64,000 nt of DNA from Spodoptera frugiperda (GCF_023101765.2 NC_064227.1:7387592-7451591), one strand, 5' to 3'; counted from the first letter of the stretch, positions 1 to 15,700 are shown. Translations and numbers: made by a program. Notes: generated by a model from the sequence alone, not told the origin.

Positions 1-248
1 AAATCAATGGGTTAAAAATAGTACGTGTGGAGAAATCCGTGGTTTAAAATACCTGAGTGTTGTGTGAATCGATCTGTCTGGATTGGACCAACTATTTCCT
101 AGTATATGAGTGATGATTCTATATTTAATTGTATTTATTATTCTTTTAGAAATTATATAACTAATAGGGTAGTATACTTTTTTTTAATTTCCGTATTACC
201 TTATTCCTTAGTTGGCTCTTACAACACCTATTGTATGAGTAGGGCTAA

Positions 249-520
249 CTACCTCTTTGATCGAGTGATCGCAAGTGCGACTGCCGAGCAAGGTATCTCG
301 GGTTCGATTCCCAGGTAAGGCAAAGTAATACTGGGTATATTTCGACTTTACGAAAATGTCTCAGTTTGGAATTGTGCTCAGTATATGGCAATAGGCTCAC
401 CCCCTATTACATGAGACTTATAACACAAATGGTAAACAGTGGGTATACATTTTACAAAGGCGATACGTGCCACAATGTGCACCTCTGCTTACACCTCCAG
501 AGAAAAAAAGGCGTGACGAT
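249..520 (+). mobile_element. SINE-A, tRNA-headed, near full length
   Basis: The head reads like a tRNA (GATCGAGTGATCGCAAGTGC and the B-box GGTTCGATTCCC). The body has GCTCAGTATATGGCAATAGG and ends in a GGCGTGACG word. Other copies: 3272-3382 (-, head), 13104-13300 (+), 23386-23576 (+, body, reductase intron 8), 31521-31775 (+), 51733-51980 (+, best preserved) and 57030-57180 (+, body). Confidence 0.85.
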
Positions 521-3500
521 ACAAATACTATGAGTAGTGGTGGCAAAAAATATATTCTACCCTGTCTTACGTCTCACCATATCAAAACAGCTTACCTTAA
601 TACCAATCCCATTAAATATACCACATGAGACCACCATGGTGTCATATAATGTGACGTTATCATAGCGTGGAACACCCATAAACCTGTTTGTGGGCCGTGG
701 GCGTGTTGCATACGTAAGCGCGACATTGTTCTAATATTTTCTACTGTTGCTGTTTATAAATACGGATACCATGTCTTTTCCCATGGGGACATGACTATAG
801 TGGCCTTTGGTTCATGACACATGTCATATGACTGGTGTTTTTTTTTTTTGAGGATTGGGAAAATCATGCAATGACTTCTCCCGCCTTGGGTAATCGTCCA
901 GTGACTTCTCCCCCTTAGATAAGACGGGAGGGAGTGTCAGACTCTTACTGACTAAAAACCACTCTGTTCCTTCTCCTGCTTTGAGCCGGAGCCCCGGTAA
1001 ACTGTTACGTTGTCCGCAGCTTCGGATGTATATATGACTGCTGTTAGGGTGCTTTTCCACAAGAGATGTGCTATATATATTTGCTACGAAGATGTAATAG
1101 CTAAGCTGTGAAACTATGTGACAATATCCACTGATATTAAGCTATGTAGCTGTGCGAGGAAGATGCACAGCTCGAGTATGCGATGAATCGATAGTAGGGA
1201 AGCCATCCATAGCACAGATCTGTAGCAGGCATCCATAGCACGCATCTATAGCACACATCTTTCCATATAAAAAACATAGCTGGGAAACAATTTGTGAACC
1301 CGTTACACGTTGTATGGCAGCCAGTTGCTCAGCCACTGCGCCAACCGTGCAGTCAAATTTATGAATAAATAAATTAAATGTATGCGTAGTCTCTTAATCG
1401 GGTCTTTTGACACCCACGACAAGACTAGCAATGGTGGCAAAGGTTAATGCTACTCTGTCGTAACTACAAACCCAAGTTATTGCACTTACGACCAATCGAG
1501 TAAAGAAGCTATTAACCTTATTTGCACATAATTATGAAGATAATCATAATTATTATTATTACCAAGTAATAAACGGCTCCTCTCAATATGGTTGCCGCGG
1601 GAGAGACAATAAAATAGTTAAGTTATGCATGCTATATCCATGTACGTATAAAGTTTGACGGAGTTTAATAATAACATTGCTATTGAGTTTAAATAATAGC
1701 TGATACTTGAGACAGTATTAAAAACATTGACTAAAATATTTACAACTTAAAAATTAAAATTACTATAGGTAATTAAAATTATACGAGTTTGAAAAGTATT
1801 AATATATATTTTGCCACTAATATTGTAACATCTTAGAAGTCATCTATTTTTGTGACTAAGTTGCATCGAAATTGATCAAGTTGTTTAGGAGTAAAAGTGT
1901 AACAAACAAATCACAATTCTTCCTTTAAATATATTTAGTGCTATCGGGCCTGTTATAGATATTATTATGATCAATTATGATACTATCGAAATGGAAATAT
2001 CATTCAAACCCAAAGTGAAGCACGGAATCCATCACCACTCACCAACACTAAAATTTAATCAAAAATTTCCCATCAAAAAATTTTACAAATACTCACCAAA
2101 TTTTTTGTTGTCCACAAAAACAAAAATATTTTAGCACTAAACGGACTGTTCATAAAGCACCATAAAGAAGCGTTGAAATAAAAAATCCCATAAACAATGG
2201 TGGCCGGCCCACGTGACCCCATGACCCGGTCAATGACCCCATCGTCCTAGCCATTGTGCTCGGTCTATTAATTCAAACCTTCCACGGTATCCGGCCGTTT
2301 TAGTGTCGAAAAAATTAAAACAATAGAATTTAACTAATGGTACCTTTTAGTGAAAGTTTATCATGTTCTTTTTTTTGTTGTTTATTGTGGAAACTAGTTT
2401 ACGCCTGTCGTTGCACCCGCGTGTTTGTTGGTATACGTGTTTTATTGCAGGCTTGTCATTATTATCAACAGTCCAATCCTATGGTCAGTTTTCTTCCGGA
2501 GCTGCGGACTACCTAGCGGGTTTACCGGGGCTCTGGCTTTACAAGTAGGCGTAGGAACGGGGTGGTTTTTGGTCAGTAAGAGTCTGACACTCCCTTTCGC
2601 CTCGCTCAAAGCGAGAGAAGCCATTGGATGATTTTCGTCCCTTAAAACGAGTCAGTTTCCTGTCTTATGTTCCACTGCTGCACCATAAGAGGTTATGCAA
2701 TAATCGGGAAAAGTCATTTGATGATTCCCCCTCCTTAAACTTACTGACTAAAAACCACCCCGTCAATCATGAGAGCCTTAATATTTGATTTAATCGATTT
2801 TGCCTTTAAATTCAACACCGTAAAGTTGTAATTACGATCGCTTTTGCTTTTATTTAACAGAACTAAAGGATGTATAACTTAAACGGTAACTTGTAGTACA
2901 TATACTTCGATATGAAGTCGTGATAGGTTATTAGATTAATTTAACTTATTAATGGCTTCCTGACACTACCTTTCACTGCTGCAATATTAATGGTAATTAG
3001 GTTTTTGACCGACTTGTTGTTAGAGTTACTGCCAAGTAAGGGATCTTTGTGTCGATTCCCGGATTGGATAGTAATATTCAAAAATGGAATAAAAAGCCTA
3101 TTTGTTATTCTAGAACACAATCTACTCCTGTTCCAAATTTCATCCCGATCCCTTCAGCCGTTTTGACGTAAATGAGTAACAAACATCCATACATACTCAA
3201 AATCTTTCGCATTTATAATATTAATAGGATTTTTTGTTTTTTAGAAAACTATTAGTTCGTGCTCCGTGTTACTACTGAGGAATTTTCGGAAAGCCGAAAA
3301 AAGCTCAGTTGTGTTTACTTTGCCTGACCCGGGAATCAAACCCGGCAGTCGCACTTGCGACCACTCGACAAACGAGGCAGTCCTACACATTTCCACAAAA
3401 AATATTTCAGCAAATTGTCATTTTTTTCTTCTTTCATATTGTAGTATTTAAAGATTGAATCCACGATTCCTACTATTGTTGAAATTGTTACATAATGTAT

Positions 3501-6500
3501 AATATTTTAAACCGCTTCGAAAGTCTATGCAATCTTTGCACAGGCCAGTACTTGCCTGGCGAGTGGAATGACCCAGTAAACTTGAATCTACTCCTAAGAT
3601 CCCAACCTATGTTATAGTATCAGTAATCGATAATATCTTACACAGACAATTTCTTACCTTATCTGTATGAAACCAGGGTTGATATTTCTATAGCACGGCG
3701 TCGCCTCACTCAAAACAATGAGCTCTTTTACTACACTCTTCTATCCCAATAATACAGGCCGTATTTAAAAAAAAGAATATTACAACCCTCTATTGAAATT
3801 TAAACTTTATTGCTACAAAAAATAATGTGCGTTTTCCTTCATTTTCATCGTTCACGTTATGATAGAAGTTCTACAGGGGTCGCGTTTCAGGCAATAATGT
3901 TCCTAAGTTAAGATGTTATAAAGTTACTTTTAGCTTGTGTGTATTGAGTTCTTAAGTCAAGGGTTGGTACGGGCCTAAGCAAAGCTTGTTAAAAATCGGC
4001 GTTTTGTTGCGAACGCGAATTACTTTTTGCATATTTTTTTTTCTTCTTTCTTTAAGAAAGAATTTCGTTGAAGTTTCTTAAAAAGAAATGCGATGCGGTG
4101 TAAGCAATTTCTGTGGCGATTATTTTTTGTTGACTGTACATTTTTTATGAGGTTGACTTCACTGGGAGTAATAAGTTATAGAGTGGAGGGGATGCGGAAG
4201 AAATTCGCATTCTTTTGTTGAATTGAAGAATTAGTTTAAGACTACTTTGTTCATTAATGATGCTGATGGTTTTTAATGAACTACGAGGCAAACAAACATA
4301 TGGATCACCTGATAGTTCACGATCAAGCTGTGGACAACGTAACTGCTTACCGTGGCTCCGGCTCAAAACAGGAGAAGGAACTGGGTGTATTTTAGTTACA
4401 ACGCAGGAGAAGTCATTATATAATTATCCTGTGAAAAACGCAGCTGTAAATTCAACCAAGTCAAGTCAATTAAAAGTCTTGAAACGAGAATAAGGTAAAA
4501 TATCATTTATATCAAAAACCAACAATTATGTACGGTACCTCTTATTTACCAGACGACGTCAGTCGGGTGTTGTTTTTATTACAACTGTTATCAGTGGTGA
4601 ATTATATGTATGCTCATGCTTACTGTGGTTATAGTTAGAAATTGCTGTTAAAAAGTTTGGTCTTATCATAAAGCGTTGCTGTCTAGTTTCTTCCGAATGT
4701 GTAGTCCTTTTGTTAGCCTTTACTACACCCAAGAGATGATTAGGAAGTAGGCAAACTAAAGAATATCAAGTGAAAACTATTTTACTACAAATTCCAATCT
4801 AGATGTAACTACCAAACTTCACAGACCAAAGACCTCTTCTCACAAAGAGAAGGAATCACCACGCTTGTTCAATGCGGGTTGGCCAGAGCCATACACAAAG
4901 AACCAATGAGATGATCTCTTTGTTCCACCAACAACATTTTCAGACATTTAAATTTAGAACTAAACAAAGAGACTGGCTGGAAATATCATTTCACTTCCAA
5001 AAAATTTAAATAAATTCTTACGTAAACCGTCTGCTCTACTGTCTATGGCACGTGGCCCCGTTCCGATTTCAAAATCCTGCCTACTCGCATAAAGATGGCC
5101 CGTGAATTTATTCCTGATTCTGGACTTATTACTTCACCATTCAATTTGAAACTTTATGTTACAGATTTAAGGTTGATTTTCGAGTGGTTTAAAAGTGGTT
5201 GTTACGTTGTATGGGTAAGTATGGATGTGTGTATAAATCAATCGATCGGTGCGCAAGCGATCGAAGCGTGCGCAGCGCCTGTTGGCGATCAAACGCTGCT
5301 ATTTCGAGGTATGCGTTAAGGGGAGTCTGGTTTGGGTGGAAATTATTATTATAGTGCTTTTTTTCGGGAGTATTTATGGTCATTTGAGGTTTTTAGAGAG
5401 ATAAAACTAATTGAAAGTAAAGATTGTAAGCGGTAGATTTTTGTAATCAAACGTCAGCTAAAGTGCAATCACAATTCCTTTCTTCTTATAAACAATAGGA
5501 TGTCTGTTATATCGTGAGTGCATTGATAAACACACATACACATACACTATACAACTAGACCAGGAACAAAAATTTCCGAATGAGACAATTCTTTCTTTGT
5601 TGAATTCGAACCAGAAACTCGTTGCGTAACGTAAGCTGGGCTTAAAAATGAAGGCTTAATATAAGAAGAATATAAATTCTTCTTGTCAAGAATAGGATAG
5701 ATTTTTATTTTAATGTCCGTCTATTATTTATTATTATTATATTATTTTAAAATATTAGAAACTTATACCTTTGTAGATATATCGATTTGAAATATCGCGT
5801 GATGTCATGTATAGGTACATTTTGTACGTAGGAATGACGTATTTGCCACTCCTAAATTTTGATTCGTTTTATCTAAGTATTATTAGTTATTATATGACAA
5901 AAATAAAAAAAATACGTGTTTAATATTTTTTTATTACCTAACTGATGGACTTAATAGATTTTTAGTTTTCATACCCGTCATCATCTCTATTCATACATAC
6001 ATACAGAAAGATAGACAGTGCAATATTCCTCTCCTATATTTATAACTAGTAGCAAAATGCAAGTCGCAGTCTGGCTTTGAAATGTTCCCGATTAGTCTAG
6101 CTTCGGGCTTCGGGCTTCGGGCTGCGGGATGCGGGATGGGGGACCCGACAGTATTTCTCCAGGGAGCTTGCTTCAAGTAATCGAAATGCAACTCTGGATT
6201 GATATGAAAGCATCAATGTAGATTTTTTTGAGGTGGTTTCAAAAAGTCTATGTACCTCCTTTATTGAAATTTGATTTTATTATTACTTGCTTCTCTTAGC
6301 GGCTTTGTCTGCTTTCACGTGAGATAAAAGTATCCTATCACCCAAATCTGCTCATACCCTGTCTGTATACAAAATTTCATCCAAATCCGTTCAGTATTTT
6401 TAGCGGACGAATGCATTCATTCGTCAAAAACTATAGGCGGATTTAACGTCGCCGCTTCGTGAACAGTTTTTATTGTTTCTAAGCAAGATGCAAGCATTTG

Positions 6501-6524
6501 TCATGTGTAGGCCGCCTTTTCTGT

Positions 6525-6740
6525 TAAGGGGGAAATATCATCCAATGACTTCTCTCACTTTGGGCGAGGCGAGAGGTAGCTTTAGGGGGGAAAATCATCG
6601 AATGACTTCTTTCGCCTCGGGCTTGGCAAGAGGAAGTGTTAGACTCTTACTGACTAAAGTCCTGCTTTTGAGATGCCTGATCCGCAGCTCCGGATCAGGC
6701 ATCAGCCCTACTGGGCCCCATCTATGGTGGTCTGATGCAG
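6525..6740 (+). repeat. dispersed 200-bp repeat (AGTGTTAGACTCTTACTGAC type)
   Basis: Non-coding family with the signature GAG(A/G)GAGTGTCAGACTC, a CCCCGTTCCTACTCC stretch and TAGGCAGTCCGCAGCTCCGG. In this copy the first block is doubled. Other copies: 850-1024 (+), 2498-2646 (-), 2707-2765 (+), 4328-4420 (-, diverged), 9490-9655 (+), 14860-15010 (-), 18826-18984 (-), 19492-19637 (+), 24885-25034 (+), 26537-26655 (+), 40138-40280 (-) and 56970-57012 (+). The short open frames crossing these copies are not genes. Confidence 0.9.
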
Positions 6741-9700
6741 TACGCCTACTGTTTGTAAAGGATGCATGCATTCGTCAAATGACACATCATGGACAGTTAC
6801 CGTCACCTTAACCTTCTCTTAAAATAAGTTACAGTTTTGCTAGTTTGTTCGTGTAAGTCCCTTAGTAAAAGTTAAATTAAAAAAAAAGTTCGTTACAAAG
6901 AGCAGTCTTCCACTTAAATCAGTATGTTACAGAATTAAGGCTAGCCACTTTGCGCTATGGAAAGCGACTGGAATATTTATAAAAATAGCACAAAAAATCA
7001 TCGCAGGCGCACGAACGCTTAACCTCAGCGATCGTGAAACTTGTGTAATATTTTATACGTGTAATGTCTTTCAATAATTTTAGGGAAGAAAGAAGGAAAG
7101 AAAGTTAGTAAACCACAAATACTATTCATCTACCTTAGTCTTTACTACACCCATAAAAAGAACCGGGGTGGTTTTTTTATGGAATAAGTCGGTAAACGAT
7201 CTGACGGATTACCTGATGGTAAGCAATCACCGCCCATGTTCACTTGAAACACCAAAGGCGTTACAAGTGCGTTACGGCCTTTTGGGGGTTAGGAATCCAA
7301 GGATTGTTGGGGAATTGGGGATTGGGAAGGGGGGTAATAGGGCTTTCCCAATGTAGTCGAGCTTCAAAAATCACTCTTTACTCCAATAATATTAAATGTG
7401 AAAGATTTTTTATTTGGAAGTCCGTCAATGACACTGAAACTACTAAACGGATTTTGATGAAAATTGGTATACAGACAGGGTATAAGCTGACTTGGATGAT
7501 AGGATACTTTTTATCCCACAGGAACTCGAGCGAATCCGCTGGCAGAAGCTAGTACATTATACAGTTAAAATATATTCCCAAGTATTGAACTAGAATTCTT
7601 TATATATATAAAATTGTGAGTTTGTGCAACAGAGAGGAAAATAAAACTTTTAACAAGGTTGTTACAACTTCCGAGTGATATTTTTAAATTGGTCTTACTG
7701 TCGATGTGAAACGGACTTTACTTGGGAATTTATTTATGCATAAACATTATAATCTATGCTTACATTTTAAGTATACGAGTTATTGATGATAGATCTAGAT
7801 TAAATGTGGGAGAGCCATACTTCGGCACGAATGGGCCGGCTCGACCGGAGTGATACCACGGCCTTACAGAAATCCGACGTGAAACAACGCTTGAATTGTG
7901 TTTCGTTGTGTGAGTGAGGATACCGGACGCCCAATTACCCCCCTTCCTAATCCTCCCAATCCCCGATTCCCCAACAACCCTTAAATTGTCTTGTAACACC
8001 TTTGGTGTTTCGAGTGTCCATGGGCGGCGGCGATTGCTTACCATCAGGTGTTCCTTCTGCTTGTTTACCGCCTTATACCATGAAAAAACATACACTACTT
8101 CTTTCTTTTACAAACAAACTTACATCCATATATACATTTCCATTTACAATACCAGTTAGGATACATCCATGTCATGTCAATAACAACATCGAAAACTAAA
8201 TGAATAAACAAGCGAGCACGGATAGCATTTACTTCGAACAAACATTTGCATCCATCCAGAATTCCAGCTAGTCCGGTCACAAACAACATAAAGCGAATCA
8301 AATGCCGAATAGTGAATACTTGATGCCTAATACCGGCAGTAATTACCAGTAATAGGGAATGCTTTGCCAAATTAATGGGGGCTCTCATCACGCTAATGTA
8401 AAGGACGGTAAATGATGATTCTAATAATGTGTATGGCATGGACTGACTTTATGGTTCAATGTCACGCGGTTTATTTCTTTGAGGGGTAGACAGAGGTGTA
8501 ATTTTAAAGACTGGTTAGCATTTGCACAGAAATATAATAGGAAAAAATTCTAATGTGGGGAAACGTGCAAAAAAAAAAATCTTCAAAAACAATCAGCCGC
8601 ACCCAACAGTCTCTATCTAACTCTGTTGATTACGTTATCGTTCCCCGCGCATAATACTCATTATTATAACTCCCGATCATAGCTTGAAACTAGTTGGGCT
8701 ACCTCGACGAGTTAGGTGAGGAAGTCATCCATTCTATGTCTCAGAATAGACATAGTAACTAGAAATCCTAAAACGATTAGCATTTGATATTTATTTTTTG
8801 AATTTTCATTTGCTATCAGTCTCAGTATGAAGGGCATAAGCAGATGTAGTGTGTACTTTTTGGCGTGCAGGGCGCTGTCTCCAGTAAAGCCAGCCCTTTC
8901 TTGTCAAATTTGTCATTCAGTGTCGAAGATATCCCAGCGTTTCCTATCCTTAGCAAGAAATAACAATGAATTAATGTGACATTCATCCTATAACCAAATC
9001 TAACAAGTTTAGATTACGATCAGACTCAGCTGTAGCATAAAATATTATCATACACACACTATGTAAGATACCCAATACAAATTGTATGTAATAAATTGCA
9101 TCAAGAGTATCAAAGAAATGGAATTCTTGAGAGTTGTGGGCGAAAGCTTTTTCTGATTCCGTCTAATAATAAATCTGGGTTCGATTCTTATCGTAGGTGT
9201 TGAAGGTTAACATACATAAGCTATTTGTGGGAAAAATGCAATAATAACTGTTTGTGTATTTATTCTATGTGGAGGAATAAGGGGGGAGGCCTTTGTTCAG
9301 CAGTGGACGTCTCTCGGCTGATGATGATGATGATGATGTGTATTGTTTCAATAATTTTCCGAAGTATTTTTAAGTACATACTTACTTTAGAATCATTGTA
9401 ATGTATATGAAGATAATATTAATGTACCTATGTATGATGGTACATCCCAACTGCTTTATGCAACTTCGATAAGCCTTCTTTTTATTTTGGGGAGAAAATT
9501 ATCCTGGAGTGACTTCTCCCGCTTTGCACGAGGCGAGAGGGACTGTCAGACTCTTACTGACAAAAAAAGCTACCCCGTTCCTACTTCTACTTTTCGAGCC
9601 GAAGCACCGGTAACTGTCTAGGCAGTCCGCAGCTCCGGGTCGGCATCAGCCCTACTGAATAAGCCTAAGGCCAGATTCACTGTGGAAGTTCTATCTAAAA

Positions 9701-12700
9701 TCATCGTGACGAACTAAATTTTTGATTAAAAATCGCACACAAATCAGTTAATTCATTCAGGAGCTATGACGCCACAGACGAACAGATAAACAGGTTAAAC
9801 TTAAACAACAAATATAACCTTTATTACAAGTGTGGAAAAGCTCAAAATCTTACACATTTCGTATTCAAACATTGCAGTTACGTGTCTACATACAACTAGA
9901 TGCTCAGCCTTACAATATAAGCCCCTTCTCTGCCTACCCTTGTGGTATTAACAAGCGATGCGTTTGACAGAGTGAAACCGAGCGGCAACCGCTGGTTAGA
10001 TCCAAGCTAGCGCTAAGCCCTTTGTCCTATGGCTAAAGCTAAAATCCTGTCTATTTCCAAAAGTATTAGGATTTAAATTCATTGTTGTAAATATTTATAT
10101 TGACCAATCCGGTGAGATGACTTGGATCTAGTTTTTATGTGGAGTAAGTAACTTAGTAAAGAATTTTTATGGTATAAGCCGGTAAACAAGCAGACGGATC
10201 ACCTGATGTTAAGCAATCGCCGCCGCCCATGGACAATCGAAACACCAGGGGCGTTATAAGTGCGTTGCCGGCCTTTTGGGGTTAAGAATTTAAGGGTTGT
10301 TGGGGAATCGGGGATTGGAAAGATTGGGAAGGGGGTAATCGGGCCTCCGGTAACTTCACACAACGAAACAGAACGCAAGCGTTGTTTCTCGTCGGTTTTC
10401 TGTGAGGCCGTCGTATCATTCATGCAAGCATGGCTCTTCCACACTTAAGAGTCATGTCTTGATTCTTTTAATATTTGTAAATCGGTTATTAATGCATAGC
10501 AAATGGACTATCAACATAATAGAATGTGATTTAATAATAAGTTCACCTGTGTATTTAGTGTTCCACGTGTATCATATTTGATTTGAAATCAATTTTAGTT
10601 CTAAGAAACGGAGTCTCATGCAGTTATTACATTTTAGGGTATGCTCTATCCAATCTTACCGATTTATATACGAATCATATACATTTTAGGCTATAAATAT
10701 TGTGCATATTTCAACAAAATAAATGTAATGTCTGCAATATGCAAATAAAAATATGGTTGGCGAAATTTTTGATCCGGACTCGCAGTTTGGATTGATGCCA
10801 AATTGAATGTCGAAGTTTATCGATTGTGGCTGGGATTCGAACCCCTGACGTTTAAGTCTGGATGCTTCTGTGTAGTTTTTTGTAACCTTAACATTTCGTT
10901 TTATTTTAGGTTTTATTGAAGAGGTGAGTTTGGGCGTTAATGACACATTTGCTGTGTATGGAGACTAAAAAATATAGTTTTAGGACGCTTTTCCACCAAA
11001 AATCTGCTATGCTACGTTGCTGTGAATGCGTTTGGCTTCCACCAATCATATTCATTGAGACAGATAGCATAGCACTTGTGGAAACGGATTCAGTTAAGCT
11101 ATGTTTTTTTATATGGAAAGATGCGTGCTAGGGATATGTGCTACGAACGGCTTCTCTACTATCGATACATCGTATACTCGAGTTGCGCCTCTTCCTCGCA
11201 CAAACAAACATACATAGCTTAGTATCTATGGAAACGGTCACGTAGTCTCACAGCTTAGCTTAATCTTCGAAAGATTGTACTAGATGACACTCTGTAGTTT
11301 CTACCTAGGCATACAAACATAGGAATAATGTACAAACAGGTTAATGTATTAAGTTCAAGAAACAAACACATTTGATTTTGTATAAAGAGAGAGGTTTTCA
11401 TTATTGAAGGGTTTGCATAAAGAAATATACCTAATATATGAATATAGTTTGAACTTTATTCAACACAAAATAGAACTTAAAATAACTTGATCACTCTTAC
11501 ACTACGACTAAGAAATCGATCCGAAGATATCATAAGTAAAACATAAATAAATAAATAAATAATACGCAAACAACACACACATCCCCAAATGACCTGAAAA
11601 TACCGTCGGCAACGTGAAAAATTTATTCAATAAATGTCATAAGGTCGGCCCCTAACCGAAATAACTATATAAACATATACGTACGTACGTCTATCCGTCA
11701 TTTTCTACGTAACTCAGTAACAGAATACTTTTTGCCAACAAGTACTATCCATTTTAGCTAGAGTAAACAATCATGTGTGCGTTCGCGTTTCCATGTGTGC
11801 GTAATGACGTTCAACAGGTCTTATTTTATCGAACGGTTTTCTGTTTGTGTGCGTGGAAGCATACATCATTCAATTTTTGATCTTATACGTATGGAGTTAA
11901 AGTTTAGTTTTGAATGTAGAGGTGGTTTGTAGGGGAATACGTGGGGTTGAAAATGAGCTTTATCTTGTTGGAGGTAAGGTTGTTAATAGCTTGTTTTAGA
12001 GTCTAAGGCTCTCTTTTGCCGTGGTCGATATTGTGACAGTCGGTAACAAATTCTACATTTTGCAGCGTAGAGCAAAACTTTTATTTGTAGACTAGCTTTT
12101 GCTAGTGACTCCACCCGTGTTCCGGTGAAAAAGTAGCTTATGTAATATTCTAGACCATAATCTACCCCTGTTCCAAATTTCATCCTGATCCCTTCAGCTG
12201 TTTTAACGTGATTGAGTAACAAAGATACACACAAACTCATTTGAAAACTTTCACATTTATAATATTAGTAAGATCAAGTATTTTTCAGGAGAACTGGAAT
12301 ATTTTCAGAGTTTTATTATTGAAATATCAAATGTGAAGGAATTTTCTTTGTGTATTTTGTACAACATGTTGTGTGGTTATTAAATTCAGGAACTGAAAAC
12401 TTACTTCATAGACAGTTTGACGGCTGCTCAGTATAAGATATTAGATTTTATAGAATATCAAAATTTTCTTGCACGAAATATTAATATATTTTCTTTTATT
12501 TTGACCCATGAAGTGCAGTATCTTAGGGGTCTGATTAAAAGACAAAATAAGAAACTCAACGCCGCGCTCCAAAACTCAAATCAATCAATATTTTTTTCAT
12601 GCAGTATGGCGACAGTCGCCGTGTCTTGTGTCGCGGAGTGCTGCTCATGAATATGAGCCTCGAGTATGGCTTGAAACTAGTCAAGTTCCTCGTCAAACAG

Positions 12701-15700
12701 TTACGTGAGTAAGTCGATAACATAATCATTAATTTAGTATGTCTCACGAATTTAATTATTGTATTTTTTTCACCTTTTTCCATTATTTTCTCCTAAAAGT
12801 TTTTGCTATCTAATAATACTTAGAAATCAAAATGTTCCCACACAAATTTCAAAGCTAAAATAAATAAAAATACATTACTAAATACTAAAACAGCGATAAC
12901 TAACCGCGAATTATGGAAATCTGTCCAATATTTATCAGTGCGCGTTGTGTGGGCTGGCCTAGGACTTATTTATAGCACTAGTCTTTAAATAAATCTATTG
13001 TTTATATTACTGCTTCGTTGAATTCCTAGAAATAGATAATACTTAGGTATTTAATATTCTAGATTTGTTTTTTAAACTTTGATTGTTATATCTATATATA
13101 ATTGTCTTCTTGGTCGAAAGTGTGACTGCCGGGTAAGGAGTCTCGGGTTCGATTCCCTGCTGATAATGATGATACGAATACTGGACATTTTTCGGTTTTT
13201 CGAAAGTTTCTCAGTAGTAGCACGGAGTCAGGAATTGTGCCCAGTATCTATATAAAGATTGTATTATTAGCGTGAGCCTATTCATAGGAATAGGCTTTAT
13301 TCAAATTGTCACAAGTATAATTGTGGATTTCAAGTTCAATACTTAAACTGAGAAAGTTGTTAGGTAACATAGATTCTAGTATTGTAGCCAGATTTTGCTA
13401 AAAAGGTTGTGTTTGATTTTACTTTGTAAATAGTAGGTATACTATGTCAAAGGTATGTCTACTGATAGCCTATTCACTTCTAATATTATTGCAGTTCCCC
13501 AAGGTATCTTAGCCCAAACGTAAATACAGCAAAAAAAGAAAGAAAAACAGTTTATTTGCACCGTAACATAAACAAAAAATATTAAATTCTAAATCTAACT
13601 ACTTCTGTACGCGACTGTACGTGCTCCGTAACGAGGTCGTAAAGTATCATCGCGCTATACAAGTTGAGGGGTGAGCAGGATACATCCGTCGAGTGGCAAC
13701 TGTCTTGTAAACCGCTTGCAACCCGGCCACAGTTGCTGCATCGTTGCATTTTGCAATTTTCTTCTAATGTTGTTCTACTTTTCTCTCTCTGTGTTGTTAG
13801 TGCCATTTTTGTTAGTTGCGGTTTTGGAATGGAGTTTGGGATTGTATCTGGTGTTTGGTGATAGGCTTACACTTGTTGGAAGTCATATCAATCTTTAAAA
13901 TCATGATAAATAATAATCCATCATTCAGTAGAATCTCAGATCACATCATCAGCCTACTCGTATAAATGGTCACTGCTCACCAGAGGCCTTTTCTCACACA
14001 GAGAAAGTGGAGCAATAATCGCCACGCTTGCTCAAACAGCTCTATGACAAGGATTCGCCGCAAAAAGCTTTAAACAAAGAGAAGTGGAAGAAGCCTTTGT
14101 CCTGCAGTGGGACGATCATGGCTGAAATCTAAATCTAAATCTTGCTCAATGCGGGTTGGAGATTTCAAACTTATAATTTGAAATTATAAGCTCAGGTATC
14201 CTCACGATGTTTTCCTTCACCGTTTGTCAGTGGTGTCTAAATAATCTTAGAAAGTACGTATAACTCGGAAAAAGTCACATTGGTACTAGCCGTTAGTAGG
14301 TTTCGAACCTCATACATGAGAAGCGGTCGTCTTAGACCTCTGGGCCACCACGATACCACAACACAAAATAATTTAAATAAGTAACCACGTCCCCACTCAA
14401 TGCCGTCATATAAAAACCAATATTAAAAAACTTATCTCCTAATATATAATATATAAACTTCAAGTCGCCATAAGCTGAAGGAATTGAATTTCAAATGTAG
14501 GTCACTGAAATGGCCCGTTAAACTTTACAGTGCTGTAAAATTTGTATGACTGAAAAGTTTTATATCAGGAAAAATCCTGCCTTAGGAGTGTATTTGCAAG
14601 TTTGTTTCTATAAAAGTAGATAAACGTATTGTATCTTTTGTCTCCTATACATAGATATTATTGTTCCTCGAATGGTTTACCTAAGCCAGTAGTCGAATCT
14701 GAGACTATTATCTCGGCAACCACGCTTGCAGCTTAAAAATAAAACTATATTTAATTATCTTCTCTACAATACTTTTGCTAAATTAATTATGTTTTTTGGC
14801 TTATGCTCACGTAATTATTTGCCGAGGAACTCGAAGAACTAAATGTGACTGCCATGGCTTGATCCGAAGCTGCGGAATACCTAGCGGGTTTACCGGAGCT
14901 CCGGTTCGAAAAGCAGGAGTAGAAACGGAGTGGTTTTTAGTCAGTAATAATCTGACACTCCCTCTCCCCTCGCCTAAGGCAGGAGAAGCAAGGAAGAACA
15001 GCATTGGATTATTTTTTTTGCCTCTCAACAAAAATGTATGGCTTGAAACGAGTCGAGTTCCTCGTCAAACAATTTCGTGACTAAGCCGAAAAACATAATA
15101 ATTTATTTAGTATGTCTCATGAAAGTTGGTCTTCTACACATCAAATACTATTTTATTAATAACACACAAACTAGGAACATCAATTTGTGAATACACAAAG
15201 AATTGTTCTTTAAGGGAAAGCAACCAATCGCCCAGCCACAGCAATATACAGCCAATTCATTATTTTCATATTCTTCTGTTAGGCTCACCCAATTCTTCTT
15301 TACAAAGCGACGCTCTTCATTAACTCTGTCCAGCAACGATATGATAAGCAGTTGACAATCTAGACCACATCTATGCGGAAATTAACACAACCACATACAT
15401 ACGTATGTACGTAATACATACTGCGGTGTGGTGTGTTAAAGGGAAATGCAGAAGTTCAACTTCATTATTTTTTTATTAGGAGTAAAAGTTCCATAATATT
15501 CATAAATACGGTAATTGTGGCATATAATGTGGTTTTTAAAGATTGATCACAGGTTTACAAATTATTATCAGTTTATTCGCTTATAAATTAATTAAAGATA
15601 TAAATTAAATTACTATAAGTACATACACTTTTCATTAGTTTAATTTTCGCTTAAAATGTCTACTGAAATGTTTGAATGAATGAATGTTTTTGTGGTACAT

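Noticed and set aside
106..318. 70-codon open frame near the window start
   Set aside because: Its end runs into the SINE-A head and it has no recognisable domain.
7760..8095. 111-codon open frame resembling a recurrent protein
   Set aside because: Similar peptides appear wherever the 300-bp dispersed repeat occurs; it is a translated non-coding repeat.
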